A stretch of DNA of 64,000 nucleotides. Source: Nitrospirota bacterium (lineage in GTDB: Bacteria > Nitrospirota > UBA9217). The first letter of the stretch is position 1; every line of letters starts with the position of its first letter. The notes under the pieces are model-generated. The model was not told the DNA's origin and ran no database searches. It saw nothing but the letters and a program-made list of their open reading frames with translations. Made by a program: the position numbers and the translations under genes. The stretch covers positions 62,001-126,000 of the forward strand of contig JALNZF010000006.1 of the NCBI GenBank assembly GCA_023229435.1. The letters run 5' to 3'. Below are positions 1 through 8,581 of this stretch, piece after piece.

Positions 1-291
1 GGCATCAATGCGGTGCACAAGGAAAAAGTGAAGGACCTCAAATGTCTTCCCGACCAGCCGAAGGAAGAGGGCGACGCGGTAATGAAGAAGATGGAGGAGA
101 TGAACCTGCCGAGCGTCGAGGACCTGTTCTTCATGCTGATCGCGGAGGGAGGAACCGTGCTTGCTTGTCCCTTGAATGTCGCGTTGTTCAACATTGCCAA
201 AAAGGATTTGATCGACGGTGTCAAGGTAGCCGATCCGGTGCATTACTATAAAGACGTTGTGATCCCGGCGGATATGAACCTGACTTTTTAG
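1..291 (+). CDS. DsrE-like small sulfur-relay family protein, 5' truncated
   Basis: The reading frame is open from base 1 and ends at a TAG at 289-291, so the start lies outside the window; the GTG at 13 is probably internal. About 96 residues are visible. The pattern of a hydrophobic strand ending in a Cys (GGTVLACPLNVALFNI) followed by a segment with GVKVADP resembles DsrE/DsrF-type small proteins, where a Cys at this place carries persulfide. That assignment rests on a short pattern only. No downstream partner on the same strand is convincing. Confidence 0.5.
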   Translation, partial: GINAVHKEKVKDLKCLPDQPKEEGDAVMKKMEEMNLPSVEDLFFMLIAEGGTVLACPLNVALFNIAKKDLIDGVKVADPVHYYKDVVIPADMNLTF

Positions 292-344
292 GGCCGACAT
301 CTGAAAATATCGATATACGATTATGCAAATCGGAGGAGGTATGC

Positions 345-440
345 ATGAAGAGGTTTTTCGTGCAAAATCTCCCCCCCCCGGTTTACCGCTGGAGAAATGG
401 CTTCATCAGCTTGCTTCCCTGCGGCTTACGCAGTTCATGA
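345..440 (+). other. Possible small or frameshifted ORF behind a strong ribosome binding site
   Basis: A strong Shine-Dalgarno (GGAGGAGG, 332-339) precedes two overlapping ATGs at 341 and 345. The 345 frame, with the better spacing, gives 31 residues (MKRFFVQNLPPPVYRW...) and stops at 438-440. The 341 frame continues to 556 (71 aa). Both cross a run of nine C (369-377), so a one-base error or slippage could join the start of one frame to the rest of the other. I recognise neither product. Confidence 0.25.
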
Positions 441-739
441 TTCATCAGACCCTGAGGCTTTCTTTTTTCGCCCTTTATGGATTGTCGGATGAAGATTACC
501 TGATGGATCCCGAAGTAAAATATAATTTTACGGACTCGCAATCTGGGTTGCCATAGGATGGAATCTTTTCGGCGGCGGCAAACCCTGAGGCCGGTTCGGG
601 CAACTGGCGAAGGATGACAACGTTTACACGCACCTTAGATATGAGTTCTGATCTTGGCGCCGAGAATATTTTGAGAAAATCGCTTTCAAGTGATTTAAAA
701 CTCCCTGCGCTCTTGGCGCAGGGTTCTTCACTGGGAGAT
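441..739. other. Intergenic stretch with a terminator hairpin
   Basis: Apart from the weak 341-frame ORF reaching 556, this gap holds no gene I can support. The recognisable structure is the hairpin at 703-723, annotated separately. Confidence 0.5.
695..723 (-). terminator. Rho-independent terminator of the leftward operon
   Basis: CCCTGCGC (703-710) pairs with GCGCAGGG (716-723) around a five-base loop. Read on the minus strand, the stem is followed by AGTTTTAAAT. It lies just beyond the stop codon of the CopD-like gene. Confidence 0.6.
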
Positions 740-1231
740 TCAGGCCCTGTAAGCATACAGCATACTGGTTAATAAGAGCACTGTGATGCCCAGAAAAAAG
801 TTGATCTTTACTAGATTCAGGGATAAAGTTTGTAACTTCTGAACTTTTTCAGGATGGCTTCCTTTCGACGCTAACCGTGCTATCCCCGGTGTCAGAAACA
901 ACCCACGGTAAATATGAATGCTTGTCATCGTTACTACGAGCAGAATCTTTATAAAAAGCGATTGTTCCCGTAGGCTGGAAAGCCTGCTGAGGTCGGCAAA
1001 TTCACGCGAAGCAACACTCATGATGATGCCGGTTGCGATGATCAGGAAAATACTGACGTTTGCCAGCGGAATAAAACGCTTGCTCAGAGGCCCCATGATT
1101 TTACCCGGCTGGTCTATGGTTTTTCCCACAACCGGAAGTGCAACGTATAAAATAAAAAAAATTCCACCTATCCAGACAACTGCCGATAACAAATGCACCC
1201 ATGCGGTCACGGTCAACAATAATCCGTCCAT
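740..1231 (-). CDS. CopD-like four-helix integral membrane protein
   Basis: 163 residues, almost entirely hydrophobic, with about four membrane segments (roughly residues 5-30, 53-75, 88-110 and 138-160). The start HLLSAVVWIGGIFF, with a His in helix 1 and a WIGG turn, is typical of the CopD/YebZ-like copper-resistance D superfamily and related small membrane proteins. The ATG at 1231 has an AGGAGG upstream. It is the last gene of an operon with an ArsR-type regulator and two Cys-containing small proteins, which suggests metal or redox handling. Copper is not proven: only the family resemblance and context point there. Confidence 0.7.
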   Translation of the reverse strand: MDGLLLTVTAWVHLLSAVVWIGGIFFILYVALPVVGKTIDQPGKIMGPLSKRFIPLANVSIFLIIATGIIMSVASREFADLSRLSSLREQSLFIKILLVVTMTSIHIYRGLFLTPGIARLASKGSHPEKVQKLQTLSLNLVKINFFLGITVLLLTSMLYAYRA

Positions 1232-1253
1232 TTACTCAACCTCCTGGAGAATT

Positions 1254-1281
1254 TCGTGGGGAGAATGCTGTCTCCCCACGA
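1254..1281. promoter_or_regulatory. Perfect 11-bp hairpin inside the arsR-copD operon
   Basis: TCGTGGGGAGA and TCTCCCCACGA flank a six-base loop. It lies between the 34-residue Cys-rich gene and the CopD-like gene. No U-run follows on the minus strand, so an mRNA processing or stability element is more likely than a terminator. Confidence 0.55.
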
Positions 1282-1304
1282 ATCATTTAGAATAATCAGT
1301 TTTA

Positions 1305-1409
1305 TTACTTTTTCATCGGTGGAACACAGCCGCATCCACAGCCGCAGGTCGATGTCTTTGCGCTTTCTACTGTTTTTTCCGCTTTCTCGTTTTTCTTCGC
1401 ATCTGCCAT
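1305..1409 (-). CDS. 34-residue protein with an alternating Cys tail
   Basis: This very short gene has an ideal AGGAGGTGA ribosome binding site eight bases before the ATG at 1409 and begins two bases after the stop of the upstream gene. The product is a Lys/Glu/Ala-rich head and a compact tail TCGCGCGCVPPMKK with four Cys at every second residue (22, 24, 26, 28). That arrangement suits metal or cluster binding, or tethering. I know no named family for it. Existence as a gene is well supported by the RBS and operon position; function is unknown. Confidence 0.65.
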   Translation of the reverse strand: MADAKKNEKAEKTVESAKTSTCGCGCGCVPPMKK

Positions 1410-1411
1410 GA

Positions 1412-1603
1412 TTAGTCACCTCCTTCTTCGGCGGTAGCCGATGATTCCAGATTTTTATTAACCGCGTCAAGTTCTGATTCCAAATTCCTTTTATACTCCT
1501 TAAGCCGGATCAGCAGTTCATTTTTACTAAGAAGTCTATTGTCAATTGCGTGTTCACAAATGCATTGCTTCTCTCTACTGGTACACTCATGCTCTTGGCA
1601 CAT
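1412..1603 (-). CDS. Small Cys-containing protein with a C-terminal coiled coil
   Basis: I chose the ATG at 1603 (63 aa) because GGGAGG sits six bases before it; the longer 68-residue reading from 1618 would put that RBS inside the gene. The N-terminal third has four Cys (MCQEHECTSREKQCICEH), suited to metal binding. The C-terminal part is a predicted helix (LKEYKRNLESELDAVNKNL) that resembles the tail of the ArsR regulator encoded just upstream (LLEYKKRLERELQEVKGKI). The two proteins may pair through these helices, or one tail may derive from the other. Function unknown. Confidence 0.65.
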   Translation of the reverse strand: MCQEHECTSREKQCICEHAIDNRLLSKNELLIRLKEYKRNLESELDAVNKNLESSATAEEGGD

Positions 1604-1665
1604 GGGCTGCCTCCCCATTTTAGTTTATGAGCATACGCTTATATAAAAAATAAAAAAATATTCTA

Positions 1666-2055
1666 CTACTTTTTTTCCAGCGCTGCAATCTTTCCCTTAA
1701 CCTCTTGCAATTCTCTCTCAAGGCGTTTTTTATACTCAAGTAAGGCTTCCTTTGGGCCGGAGACCTGTTTCTTGTTACCGAATTCACAGCCGCAGGTGCA
1801 GACTTTCATCAATTCATGTTGGCACTTATCAAGGCTCTCTTTGTTGAGAGTGTAATAAATATAGTAGCCCTTTCTTTCATCGGTAACTAAACCCGCCTGT
1901 TTTAGTACACGAAGATGCTGTGAAACCGCAGACTGACTGATTCCCAAGGCATCGGTTATTATATTAACGGACAATGGTCCAGCCTTAAGCAACTCGATTA
2001 TTTTTATTCGGGTTTCTACAGCAAGCACCTTGAAGGATTCTGCTTCAACTTTCAC
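1666..2055 (-). CDS. ArsR-family winged-helix metal/redox-responsive repressor
   Basis: 129 residues from a GTG start at 2055, which has AAAGGAG six bases upstream; a TTG at 2061 would leave no room for it. Residues about 8-85 form the ArsR winged helix (RIKIIELLKAGPLS ... SQSAVSQHLRVLKQAGLV). A CTCGCE motif follows, a plausible effector-metal site placed outside the usual ELCVCDL position. The last 30 residues form an extra coiled coil not needed by the family. It heads the operon and probably represses it through the palindrome over its own -10 box. Confidence 0.85.
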   Translation of the reverse strand: MKVEAESFKVLAVETRIKIIELLKAGPLSVNIITDALGISQSAVSQHLRVLKQAGLVTDERKGYYIYYTLNKESLDKCQHELMKVCTCGCEFGNKKQVSGPKEALLEYKKRLERELQEVKGKIAALEKK

Positions 2056-2069
2056 GCCCAACTCCTTTA

Positions 2070-2095
2070 AGTATATTAGTAATTACTTATATACT
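2070..2095. promoter_or_regulatory. Near-perfect palindromic operator for the ArsR-family regulator
   Basis: A 26-bp palindrome with half-site AGTATATtAGTAA and only one mismatched pair (24 of 26 bases symmetric). It covers the -10 box of the leftward promoter and ends 15 bp before the regulator's start, as expected for an autorepressing ArsR-type operator. Confidence 0.75.
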
Positions 2096-2114
2096 CTGAA
2101 TACTATAAAGTCAA
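2086..2114 (-). promoter_or_regulatory. Sigma-70-type promoter of the arsR-copD operon
   Basis: On the minus strand TTGACT (2114-2109) and TATAAG (2091-2086) are separated by 17 bases. The -10 box lies inside the palindromic operator. Confidence 0.65.
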
Positions 2115-2522
2115 GTGTTTTTTCAAGTATAGACCACTCATAAATACCTATTGACCTTTAAGGGGTATCGGCGATCTGCTGCTGAGTGCCCATAAGCGGC
2201 GCCTCTGTGTTCTTGCTGAAAGAGAAGACTTCGGCACGCGTACCGATGCAGTCTACGTGCTGGCATGCGCCGGCTTTCCGCATCTGCGCCCAGCGACTGA
2301 CCTGCTGAATAGTTACAGCTGAATAGTTACATCTATACAATAATTCAAGTTGATGGTACAATTAGCCGAGGAACAAAAAAGAAAACGTCCATGCCCCGCT
2401 GAGTCGGGACACAACGGCGAATGAAAATCCCCCTTAGGGGAGATTTAATAATCAATGTTTTTGCCGACCCAAAAGCATTTTCATATAATTTCCCGAAAGC
2501 AATGCAACGACGGAGGAACGCG
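2115..2522. other. Intergenic stretch before the beta-oxidation block
   Basis: About 400 bases with no gene I can support. A perfect 14-base tandem duplication (GCTGAATAGTTACA) lies at 2304-2317 and 2318-2331. A minus-strand frame at 2158-2361 is open but starts only with TTG and resembles nothing I know; it may be a gene remnant. The ribosome binding site of the next gene (GGAGG) is at about 2512-2516. Confidence 0.45.
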
Positions 2523-4910
2523 ATGAAACAGATCAACAAAGTGGCTGTCCTTGGGGCGGGGGTCATGGGAGCGACCATTGCCGCCCACCTCGCGAATGCC
2601 GGTATCCAGGTGCTCCTGCTCGATATTGTGCCGAACGAGCCGAACGAGGCTGAGAAGAAGGCAGGTCTTACCCTGAACGATCCCGCTGTACGGAACCGAT
2701 TCGCAGCAGCGGGACTGGAAGGGCTCAAGAAGATCAAGCCCGCGGCGTTCTTCATCCCTGCTTATGCCTCGTTCATCGAGGTGGGGAACTTCGATGACGA
2801 TATCAAAAGACTTCGGGAGTGCGACTGGATCATTGAGGTCGTTGTTGAAAAGATGGAGATCAAGAAGCGTCTCTTCAGCGAGAAGGTCGCCCCGAACCTG
2901 AAAGAGGGCGCCATCCTCTCCAGCAACACGAGCGGACTTTCCGTCAACGAAATGGCCGAAAGCCTCCCGGGACCAATACGGAAAAACTTCCTCATCACCC
3001 ATTTCTTCAACCCCCCGCGCTACATGCGTCTTCTGGAGATCGTCCCGAACAAATTCACCGATCCTGACATTGTCCGGTTCATGGCAGGATTCATTGAGAA
3101 GCGCCTCGGGAAGGGGATCGTCTTTGCCAAGGACACTCCCAACTTCATCGCCAACCGGATCGGCGTCTATTCCATGTGCAACAGCATGCGCCACATGATC
3201 GAGATGGAGATGACCGTGGAGGAGGTGGACGCCGTTTCCGGGCCGGCCACTGCCCGCCCGAAAAGCGCCATTTTCCGCACTGCTGATCTGGTGGGTCTCG
3301 ACACCCTGCAGCATGTCGCGGACAACGCCCATGAAACCCTGGTGAAGGACGAGCAGCGGGAGACATTTTTCCTGCCCGGTTTCGTCAGCGAGATGGTAAA
3401 GAAGGGCCTCCTCGGGAACAAGAGCAAACAGGGGTTCTTCAAGAAGGAGAAGGACGAAAAAGGTACCGCATATTTCTACTATGACTATAAGACCGGGCAG
3501 TACGCGCCGTCAGTGCGGCCCAAGTACGCTTCCGCGGAAGCGGCCAAGCCGATCGATGATCCGGGAAAACGATTGCAGACGGTCTTGTCCGGCACGGACA
3601 AGGGGGCGCTGTTCGCCTGGAAGAACCTGCGCGATACCCTGATCTACACGGTCGGCATGATTCCCGAGGTCGCCGACGACATTGTGAACATCGACAACGC
3701 CATGAAGTGGGGATTCAACTGGGACCTCGGCCCCTTCGAGATGCTCGATGCCATCGGCGTTAAAAATTTCGTGAAGCGGGCGGAGCAGGACGGGGTGAAG
3801 GTGCCGGCGGTCCTTAAATCGATCGAACAATTTTACAAATTCGAGAACAACAAAGACTACTACTATGACATGCTTGCCGGGGAATACCGCGAAATTTCCA
3901 GGCCTGCCGCGAATATCAGCCTCTCTTTCTTGACAAAAAGCAACCGGGTGGTGGAGAAGAGCAGCGGCGCTTCCGTGCTCGACCTGGGGGACGGCGTCTT
4001 CTGCCTTGAATTCCACACCAAGATGAACGCGATCGGCAACGACATCCTCGCCATGGTCCACCAGGGAATCAAACGGGCGGAAAACGAAGGCGTGGGTCTT
4101 GTCATTGCCAACGAGGGAAGGGTATTTTCCGCGGGCGCCAACCTGATGCTTATTGCCATGGCCATTGCCGAGGGGGCCTATGACGATATCGCCCTGACGG
4201 TCAAGAACTTCCAGAAGGCGATGATGGCGATCAAGTACTCGAAGATACCGGTCGTTGCCGCACCTCACAACCTCGTCATGGGAGGCGGGTGCGAGATCTG
4301 CCTCCATTCCGACGCGATGAACCCCCACGCCGAGACCTATATGGGGCTCGTGGAGATCGGGGTCGGGCTCCTTCCCGCAGGCGGGGGGACCAAGGAGATG
4401 GCGATACGCGCTATAAAACTTGCCGAGGAATACGAGACCGATATCAGCCCGTTCATCTTTAAGAATTTTTCGAACATTGCACTGGCCAAAGTGAGCACGT
4501 CCGCGGCAGAGCTCTGGGGGATGGGCTTCATGCGCCACGGCGATGCCATCACCATGGATATGGACAAACGGATCTTCGATGCCAAGCAGAAGACGATCGC
4601 CCTTGCGGCCAACTACCGTCCTGCACAGCCGCTCATCGACCTGAAGGCGCCGGGAAGGAGCATTGCCGCCACCATCAAGTCACAGGTCTGGAATATGAGG
4701 ATGGGCGGACAGGTCACTGAGTTCGAAGAGCTCCTCGCCGGAACGATCGCCGATGTCATCACCGGTGGTGATGTTCCCGCCGGCACCCTGATCACCGAGG
4801 AGTATCTGCTTCAGCTGGAGCGGGAGGCGTTCCTCAAACTGTGCGGCCAGAAAAAGACGCTGGAGCGGATTCAGTTCATGCTGAAGAAGGGGAAACCGCT
4901 GCGGAATTAG
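2523..4910 (+). CDS. fadN: 3-hydroxyacyl-CoA dehydrogenase / enoyl-CoA hydratase, FadN-type
   Basis: 795 residues from the ATG at 2523, eight bases after GGAGG; the frame is open further upstream but without an RBS. It catalyses hydration of 2-enoyl-CoA and NAD-dependent oxidation of 3-hydroxyacyl-CoA. Residues 1-190 are the NAD-binding domain (VAVLGAGVMGATIAAHLANAG), followed by dehydrogenase C-terminal domains to about 410. A hydratase/crotonase domain lies near 480-680 (FSAGANLMLIA, MGGGCEICLHSD, GVGLLPAGGGTKE). This order, dehydrogenase first, and the length match Bacillus FadN (YusL) rather than E. coli FadB. The gene order with the next two genes is that of Bacillus fadN-fadA-fadE. Confidence 0.93.
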   Translation: MKQINKVAVLGAGVMGATIAAHLANAGIQVLLLDIVPNEPNEAEKKAGLTLNDPAVRNRFAAAGLEGLKKIKPAAFFIPAYASFIEVGNFDDDIKRLRECDWIIEVVVEKMEIKKRLFSEKVAPNLKEGAILSSNTSGLSVNEMAESLPGPIRKNFLITHFFNPPRYMRLLEIVPNKFTDPDIVRFMAGFIEKRLGKGIVFAKDTPNFIANRIGVYSMCNSMRHMIEMEMTVEEVDAVSGPATARPKSAIFRTADLVGLDTLQHVADNAHETLVKDEQRETFFLPGFVSEMVKKGLLGNKSKQGFFKKEKDEKGTAYFYYDYKTGQYAPSVRPKYASAEAAKPIDDPGKRLQTVLSGTDKGALFAWKNLRDTLIYTVGMIPEVADDIVNIDNAMKWGFNWDLGPFEMLDAIGVKNFVKRAEQDGVKVPAVLKSIEQFYKFENNKDYYYDMLAGEYREISRPAANISLSFLTKSNRVVEKSSGASVLDLGDGVFCLEFHTKMNAIGNDILAMVHQGIKRAENEGVGLVIANEGRVFSAGANLMLIAMAIAEGAYDDIALTVKNFQKAMMAIKYSKIPVVAAPHNLVMGGGCEICLHSDAMNPHAETYMGLVEIGVGLLPAGGGTKEMAIRAIKLAEEYETDISPFIFKNFSNIALAKVSTSAAELWGMGFMRHGDAITMDMDKRIFDAKQKTIALAANYRPAQPLIDLKAPGRSIAATIKSQVWNMRMGGQVTEFEELLAGTIADVITGGDVPAGTLITEEYLLQLEREAFLKLCGQKKTLERIQFMLKKGKPLRN

Positions 4911-4925
4911 AAGCATGAAATCAAA

Positions 4926-5043
4926 AGGCGTCTCTCGCAGAGCACGCTGAGGACGCGGAGTTAGATCAAAACCCTTAAGTCTTGGTTTTACCCAGAATAT
5001 TTTAAAGCTTTTCTCTGCGAACTCTGCGCCTCTGCGAGAGATC
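4926..5043. repeat. Palindromic word array, GCAGAG type
   Basis: The outer 12 bases of the left arm (TCTCTCGCAGAG) recur exactly inverted at the right end. Both arms continue as degenerate repeats of CGCAGAG. It fills the gap between fadN and fadA. Confidence 0.75.
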
Positions 5044-5083
5044 AGCTGATGCTTTTAGAATATATAAACAACGGAGGATACCG

Positions 5084-6256
5084 ATGAGGAACGCATATAT
5101 CCTTGCTGCCTACCGTACTCCCGGGTGCAAGGCGAAAAAAGGGAAATTAAAGGATGTCAGACCCGACGACCTGGCAGCGGCAGCGTTGAAAGGGCTTCTG
5201 GAGAGAACGGCCATCGACCCGCTGCTGGTTGAAGACGTCATCATCGGGTGCGCCTTCCCCGAGGGAGAGCAGGGAATGAACATGGCGCGGATCGCGGCTA
5301 TGAGGGCCGGGATTCCCTACCAGGTGCCGGCCCAGACCGTCAACCGCTTCTGCTCATCGGGACTGCAGACGATAGCCTCTGCCGCCGAACGGATCATGGC
5401 GGGTTTTGCCGACTGTATCATCGCCGGCGGTGTGGAGAGCATGAGCATGATCCCGATGGGCGGAAACAAGTACAGCGTCAATCCCTCGCTGGCCGCCTCC
5501 TGGCCGGAATCGTTCACGATCATGGGGATCACCGCCGAGCTGGTGGCGGAAAAGTACACCATTTCCCGGGAAGACCAGGATGCCTTTGCCGCAGCGAGCC
5601 ATGTCAAGGCCGCGGCCGCCATCGAGCAGGGAAAATTCAAGGAGCAGATCATCCCTGTCGAGGTTGAGGTCTGCACGCTGGTCAACGGAAAAATGAAAAA
5701 AGAGAAAAAGCTCGTGAGTATCGATGACGGTGTGCGGGGGGACACGACCCCGGCGATCCTCGGAAAACTGAAACCCGCTTTTAAGACGAACGGTACGGTC
5801 ACGGCCGGCAATTCATCGCAGATGACCGATGGGGCCGCGGCGGTGCTGGTCGTGTCCGAGGAATTCCTGAAAAAAATGGGCAAAGCTCCTCTCGCGCGGT
5901 TTGTCGCCTTTGCCGTGAAAGGGGTGCCGCCCGAGATCATGGGCATCGGCCCCATTGAGGCAGTCCCGGCAGCCCTGAAGCTTGCCGGGTTGAAGCAGGA
6001 AGAGATCGGTCTCATTGAGCTCAACGAGGCATTCGCCGCCCAGTCTCTGGCCTGCATCCGGACACTTGGGCTCGATCCTGCCCGGGTCAATGTGAGCGGC
6101 GGAGCAATTGCCCTGGGACATCCCCTGGGGTGCACCGGCGCCAAGCTGAGCACGACCCTTCTCCACGAGATGCAGAGGAGCAATGTCCGCTACGGGATGG
6201 TCACGATGTGCATCGGCGGCGGCATGGGGGCGGCGGGGATATTTGAGAAGATGTAA
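5084..6256 (+). CDS. fadA: Acetyl-CoA C-acyltransferase (3-ketoacyl-CoA thiolase)
   Basis: 390 residues, full thiolase length; GGAGG sits just upstream of the ATG. It cleaves 3-ketoacyl-CoA with CoA, the last step of beta-oxidation. The nucleophile is Cys90 (VNRFCSSGLQ). The C-terminal signature GGAIALGHPLGCTGAK supplies the catalytic His, and Cys376 (MCIGGGMGAAG) is the second catalytic Cys. It follows fadN and precedes the acyl-CoA dehydrogenase, so the three probably form one operon despite two repeat-filled gaps. Confidence 0.93.
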   Translation: MRNAYILAAYRTPGCKAKKGKLKDVRPDDLAAAALKGLLERTAIDPLLVEDVIIGCAFPEGEQGMNMARIAAMRAGIPYQVPAQTVNRFCSSGLQTIASAAERIMAGFADCIIAGGVESMSMIPMGGNKYSVNPSLAASWPESFTIMGITAELVAEKYTISREDQDAFAAASHVKAAAAIEQGKFKEQIIPVEVEVCTLVNGKMKKEKKLVSIDDGVRGDTTPAILGKLKPAFKTNGTVTAGNSSQMTDGAAAVLVVSEEFLKKMGKAPLARFVAFAVKGVPPEIMGIGPIEAVPAALKLAGLKQEEIGLIELNEAFAAQSLACIRTLGLDPARVNVSGGAIALGHPLGCTGAKLSTTLLHEMQRSNVRYGMVTMCIGGGMGAAGIFEKM

Positions 6257-6276
6257 ATGACGAGAAAAAGCTGTCT

Positions 6277-6367
6277 ATCCGCAGATTTCGCAGATGGACG
6301 CAGATTTTTTAAAGCAGGTAATTCAGGTTTGGTTTAATCTGTGGAATCAGCGTAATCTGCGGATAAT
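6277..6367. repeat. Palindromic word array, CGCAGATT type
   Basis: ATCCGCAGATT at the left end recurs exactly inverted at the right end. Inner copies read TTCGCAGAT, GACGCAGATT and, inverted, GATTCCACAGATT. It lies between fadA and fadE. Confidence 0.75.
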
Positions 6368-6417
6368 ATTTAGACCCGAGCCGATACAATTATAAAAAAC
6401 CAGACGAGGTGAATACC

Positions 6418-8196
6418 ATGACTGCAAAACTGTTCAAAGGGGCCGAGTACCTGATCACCGACGTGACCAAGGACGATGTCTTTACACCCGAGGACTTCAC
6501 CGACGAGCAGAAACAGATCGGAGAGACCACCGCCCAGTTTGTGCTGAATGAGGTCTTCCCCCGTCTGGAGGAGATCGAGAACCACAATTTCGACGCGTCG
6601 GTCCAGCTGATGAAACAATGCGGCGAGCTGGGACTGCTCATGATCGATGCGCCCGAGGAGTACGGCGGCCTGGAACTCGACAAGGCGACCAGCATGCTGG
6701 TGGCGGAGAAGATCTCTATTGCCGGCTCTTTTGCCGTGACCTACTCGGCCCATACCGGCATCGGCACGCTTCCGCTCGTCTACTACGGCACCAAGGAGCA
6801 GAAGGAAAAATATCTGAAGAAGATCATCAGCGGCGAGTGGGTCGCCGCCTACTGCCTGACCGAGCCGGACTCGGGGAGCGATGCTCTTGGGGCAAAGGCC
6901 ACCGCCACCCTTTCCCCGGACGGGAAATACTACCTGCTGAACGGCACGAAGCAGTTCATTACCAACGGGGGCTTCGCAAACCTCTTCACGATCTTTGCCA
7001 AGATAGACAAGGAGCACTTTACCGCATTCCTCGTGGAAAAGAACACCGAGGGGTTGTCCATCGGGGCCGAGGAGAAAAAGCTCGGGATCAGGGGCACATC
7101 CACCACGCAGGTCGTGCTCGAGAACGCGAAGGTGCCGAAGGAGAACCTGCTCGGCACGATCGGCAAGGGGCACAAGATCGCCTTCAACGTTCTGAACGTC
7201 GGTCGTTTCAAGCTCGGCGCGGCAGTGACCGGGGCCGCGAAGCACGCACTTGGCGAAGGGATCAAGTACGCAACGGAGAGGAAGCAGTTCGGCGTTCCCA
7301 TTGCGAGCTTCGGCGCGATCAAGGAAAAGATCGCCGATCAGACTGCCGCGATCTTTGCCTCGGATTCGCTTGTCTATCGCCTGGCGGGGATGATCGACAA
7401 TAAGCTGGCGACCATTTCCAAGGACATTCCCAACTACTACGAAATCTACCAGAAGGGGATCGAGGAGTACGCCATCGAGTGCGCCATCGCCAAGGTGTTC
7501 TGCAGTGAGGTGCTTGCCGACGTGGTGGACGAGGTGGTGCAGATCTACGGGGGCTATGGTTTCATCCAGGACTATCCCGCCGAACGCTTCTACCGCGATG
7601 AACGGATCAACCGGATCTTCGAGGGCACGAACGAGATCAACCGCCTCCTGATCCCGGGCATGATCCTGACGCGGTCCCTGAAAGGGGAGCTGCCGCTGCA
7701 GCGCGAGGCAATGAAGGCGATCGAAGCGCTCACGACCCCGTCACTCGACGAGTCAGGCGACGGCGGCCCCTTTTCCGGGGAAAAGACGCTCCTCGCCAAT
7801 TTGAAAAAGGTCTTCCTGGTGATCGCGGGGAGCGGCGTGCAAAAATTCATGACAACCATCAAGGATGAGCAGGAGGTCCTCCTGGCGGTCGCCGACGTGG
7901 CAATCAACATCTTCGCCATCGAGAGCGCTGTCCTGCGCGCTGAAAAGATCATGCCGACGCTGAGCGAAGCAAAAAAAACGGCTGTCACGGCCGCGGTAAA
8001 GGTCTTTACCTTCAATGCCTCGGAGCGTGCAGCCACCGCGGCGCGCAAGGCGGCCTTCTTCATCGAAGAGGGAGACACCCTGACCATTCTGCTCGGCGGG
8101 ATCAGGCGGTTCACCAAATACGACGCCACCGGTCTCCTCCGGGAGAAGCGTCTGTTGGCTAATGCCGCCATTGAGGCGGAGAAGTATATTTTTTAG
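6418..8196 (+). CDS. fadE: Acyl-CoA dehydrogenase, FadE type (about 590 aa)
   Basis: 592 residues from the ATG at 6418, preceded by GAGGTGA. It oxidises acyl-CoA to trans-2-enoyl-CoA with FAD and passes electrons to ETF. The N-terminal helical and beta domains carry AAYCLTEPDSGSDA and the FAD-contacting TKQFITNGG; the C-terminal helical domain has YATERKQFGVPIA and QIYGGYGFIQDYPAERFYRD. The Glu in the IFEGTNEINR stretch is the expected catalytic base region. An extra C-terminal helical domain (about 430-592) is what lengthens this family beyond the usual 380 residues, as in Bacillus FadE. EtfBA and an ETF-oxidising membrane protein follow a few kilobases on. Confidence 0.93.
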   Translation: MTAKLFKGAEYLITDVTKDDVFTPEDFTDEQKQIGETTAQFVLNEVFPRLEEIENHNFDASVQLMKQCGELGLLMIDAPEEYGGLELDKATSMLVAEKISIAGSFAVTYSAHTGIGTLPLVYYGTKEQKEKYLKKIISGEWVAAYCLTEPDSGSDALGAKATATLSPDGKYYLLNGTKQFITNGGFANLFTIFAKIDKEHFTAFLVEKNTEGLSIGAEEKKLGIRGTSTTQVVLENAKVPKENLLGTIGKGHKIAFNVLNVGRFKLGAAVTGAAKHALGEGIKYATERKQFGVPIASFGAIKEKIADQTAAIFASDSLVYRLAGMIDNKLATISKDIPNYYEIYQKGIEEYAIECAIAKVFCSEVLADVVDEVVQIYGGYGFIQDYPAERFYRDERINRIFEGTNEINRLLIPGMILTRSLKGELPLQREAMKAIEALTTPSLDESGDGGPFSGEKTLLANLKKVFLVIAGSGVQKFMTTIKDEQEVLLAVADVAINIFAIESAVLRAEKIMPTLSEAKKTAVTAAVKVFTFNASERAATAARKAAFFIEEGDTLTILLGGIRRFTKYDATGLLREKRLLANAAIEAEKYIF

Positions 8197-8248
8197 GCCC
8201 AACACGGATGAATTGCCTGTCTATAAATATATCCTTGAAATGACTTGA

Positions 8249-8313
8249 TATTTAGTGCTGATTATGGTAACATTTGAGTACTAAATAAAGTACTGAATGG
8301 AGTGCTAAATAAA
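8249..8313. promoter_or_regulatory. Repeated operator-like boxes before a toxin-antitoxin pair
   Basis: GAGTACTAAATAAA (8276-8289) and GAGTGCTAAATAAA (8300-8313) are direct repeats. A third, weaker AGTACTGAAT lies between them and an inverted TTTAGTGCT at 8251-8259. The cluster ends one base before the antitoxin start, as expected for autoregulation by the toxin-antitoxin complex. Confidence 0.5.
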
Positions 8314-8314
8314 A

Positions 8315-8578
8315 ATGAAAACCATCGCGGCTCAGGAAATCAAGAAGAGGGGAATCTCAGCAGTTGATGAAGATATAAAAGACGGGCCTGTTCATGTGAT
8401 CAAGAACAACCAGCCGCAATACGTCGTGCTTTCCGAGGAACGATACCAACAGTTGGTCGAAGCGGAGGATGAGGCCTATATTGCGCGCGTTCAGCTATCG
8501 CTTGCGGACGTCAAGGCCGGCCGGGTAAAACGTGGGACTGCGAAAGACTTGATCAAAAACCTGGGGCTGGAAGACTGA
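8315..8578 (+). CDS. Phd/YefM-type antitoxin
   Basis: 87 residues. The N-terminal part (AAQEIKKRGISAVDE ... PVHVIKNNQPQYVVLSEERY) has the short DNA-binding fold of Phd/YefM antitoxins, and the charged C-terminal tail would wrap the toxin. The gene ends three bases before the toxin starts. Operator-like repeats immediately upstream suggest autoregulation. Confidence 0.8.
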   Translation: MKTIAAQEIKKRGISAVDEDIKDGPVHVIKNNQPQYVVLSEERYQQLVEAEDEAYIARVQLSLADVKAGRVKRGTAKDLIKNLGLED

Positions 8579-8581
8579 AGA

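Noticed and set aside
2158..2361. Minus-strand frame of 67 residues (with RWAQMRKAGACQHVDC)
   Set aside because: Only a TTG start, no ribosome binding site, no recognisable family; possibly a remnant but not supportable as a gene.
2481..4538. Long minus-strand frames opposite fadN
   Set aside because: They are antisense shadows of a GC-rich gene; low-complexity His/Arg/Gly composition and no RBS.
4926..5043. Palindromic gaps considered as Rho-independent terminators
   Set aside because: Arms are long, imperfect and separated by wide spacers, with no U-tract after the stem; they sit inside apparent operons.
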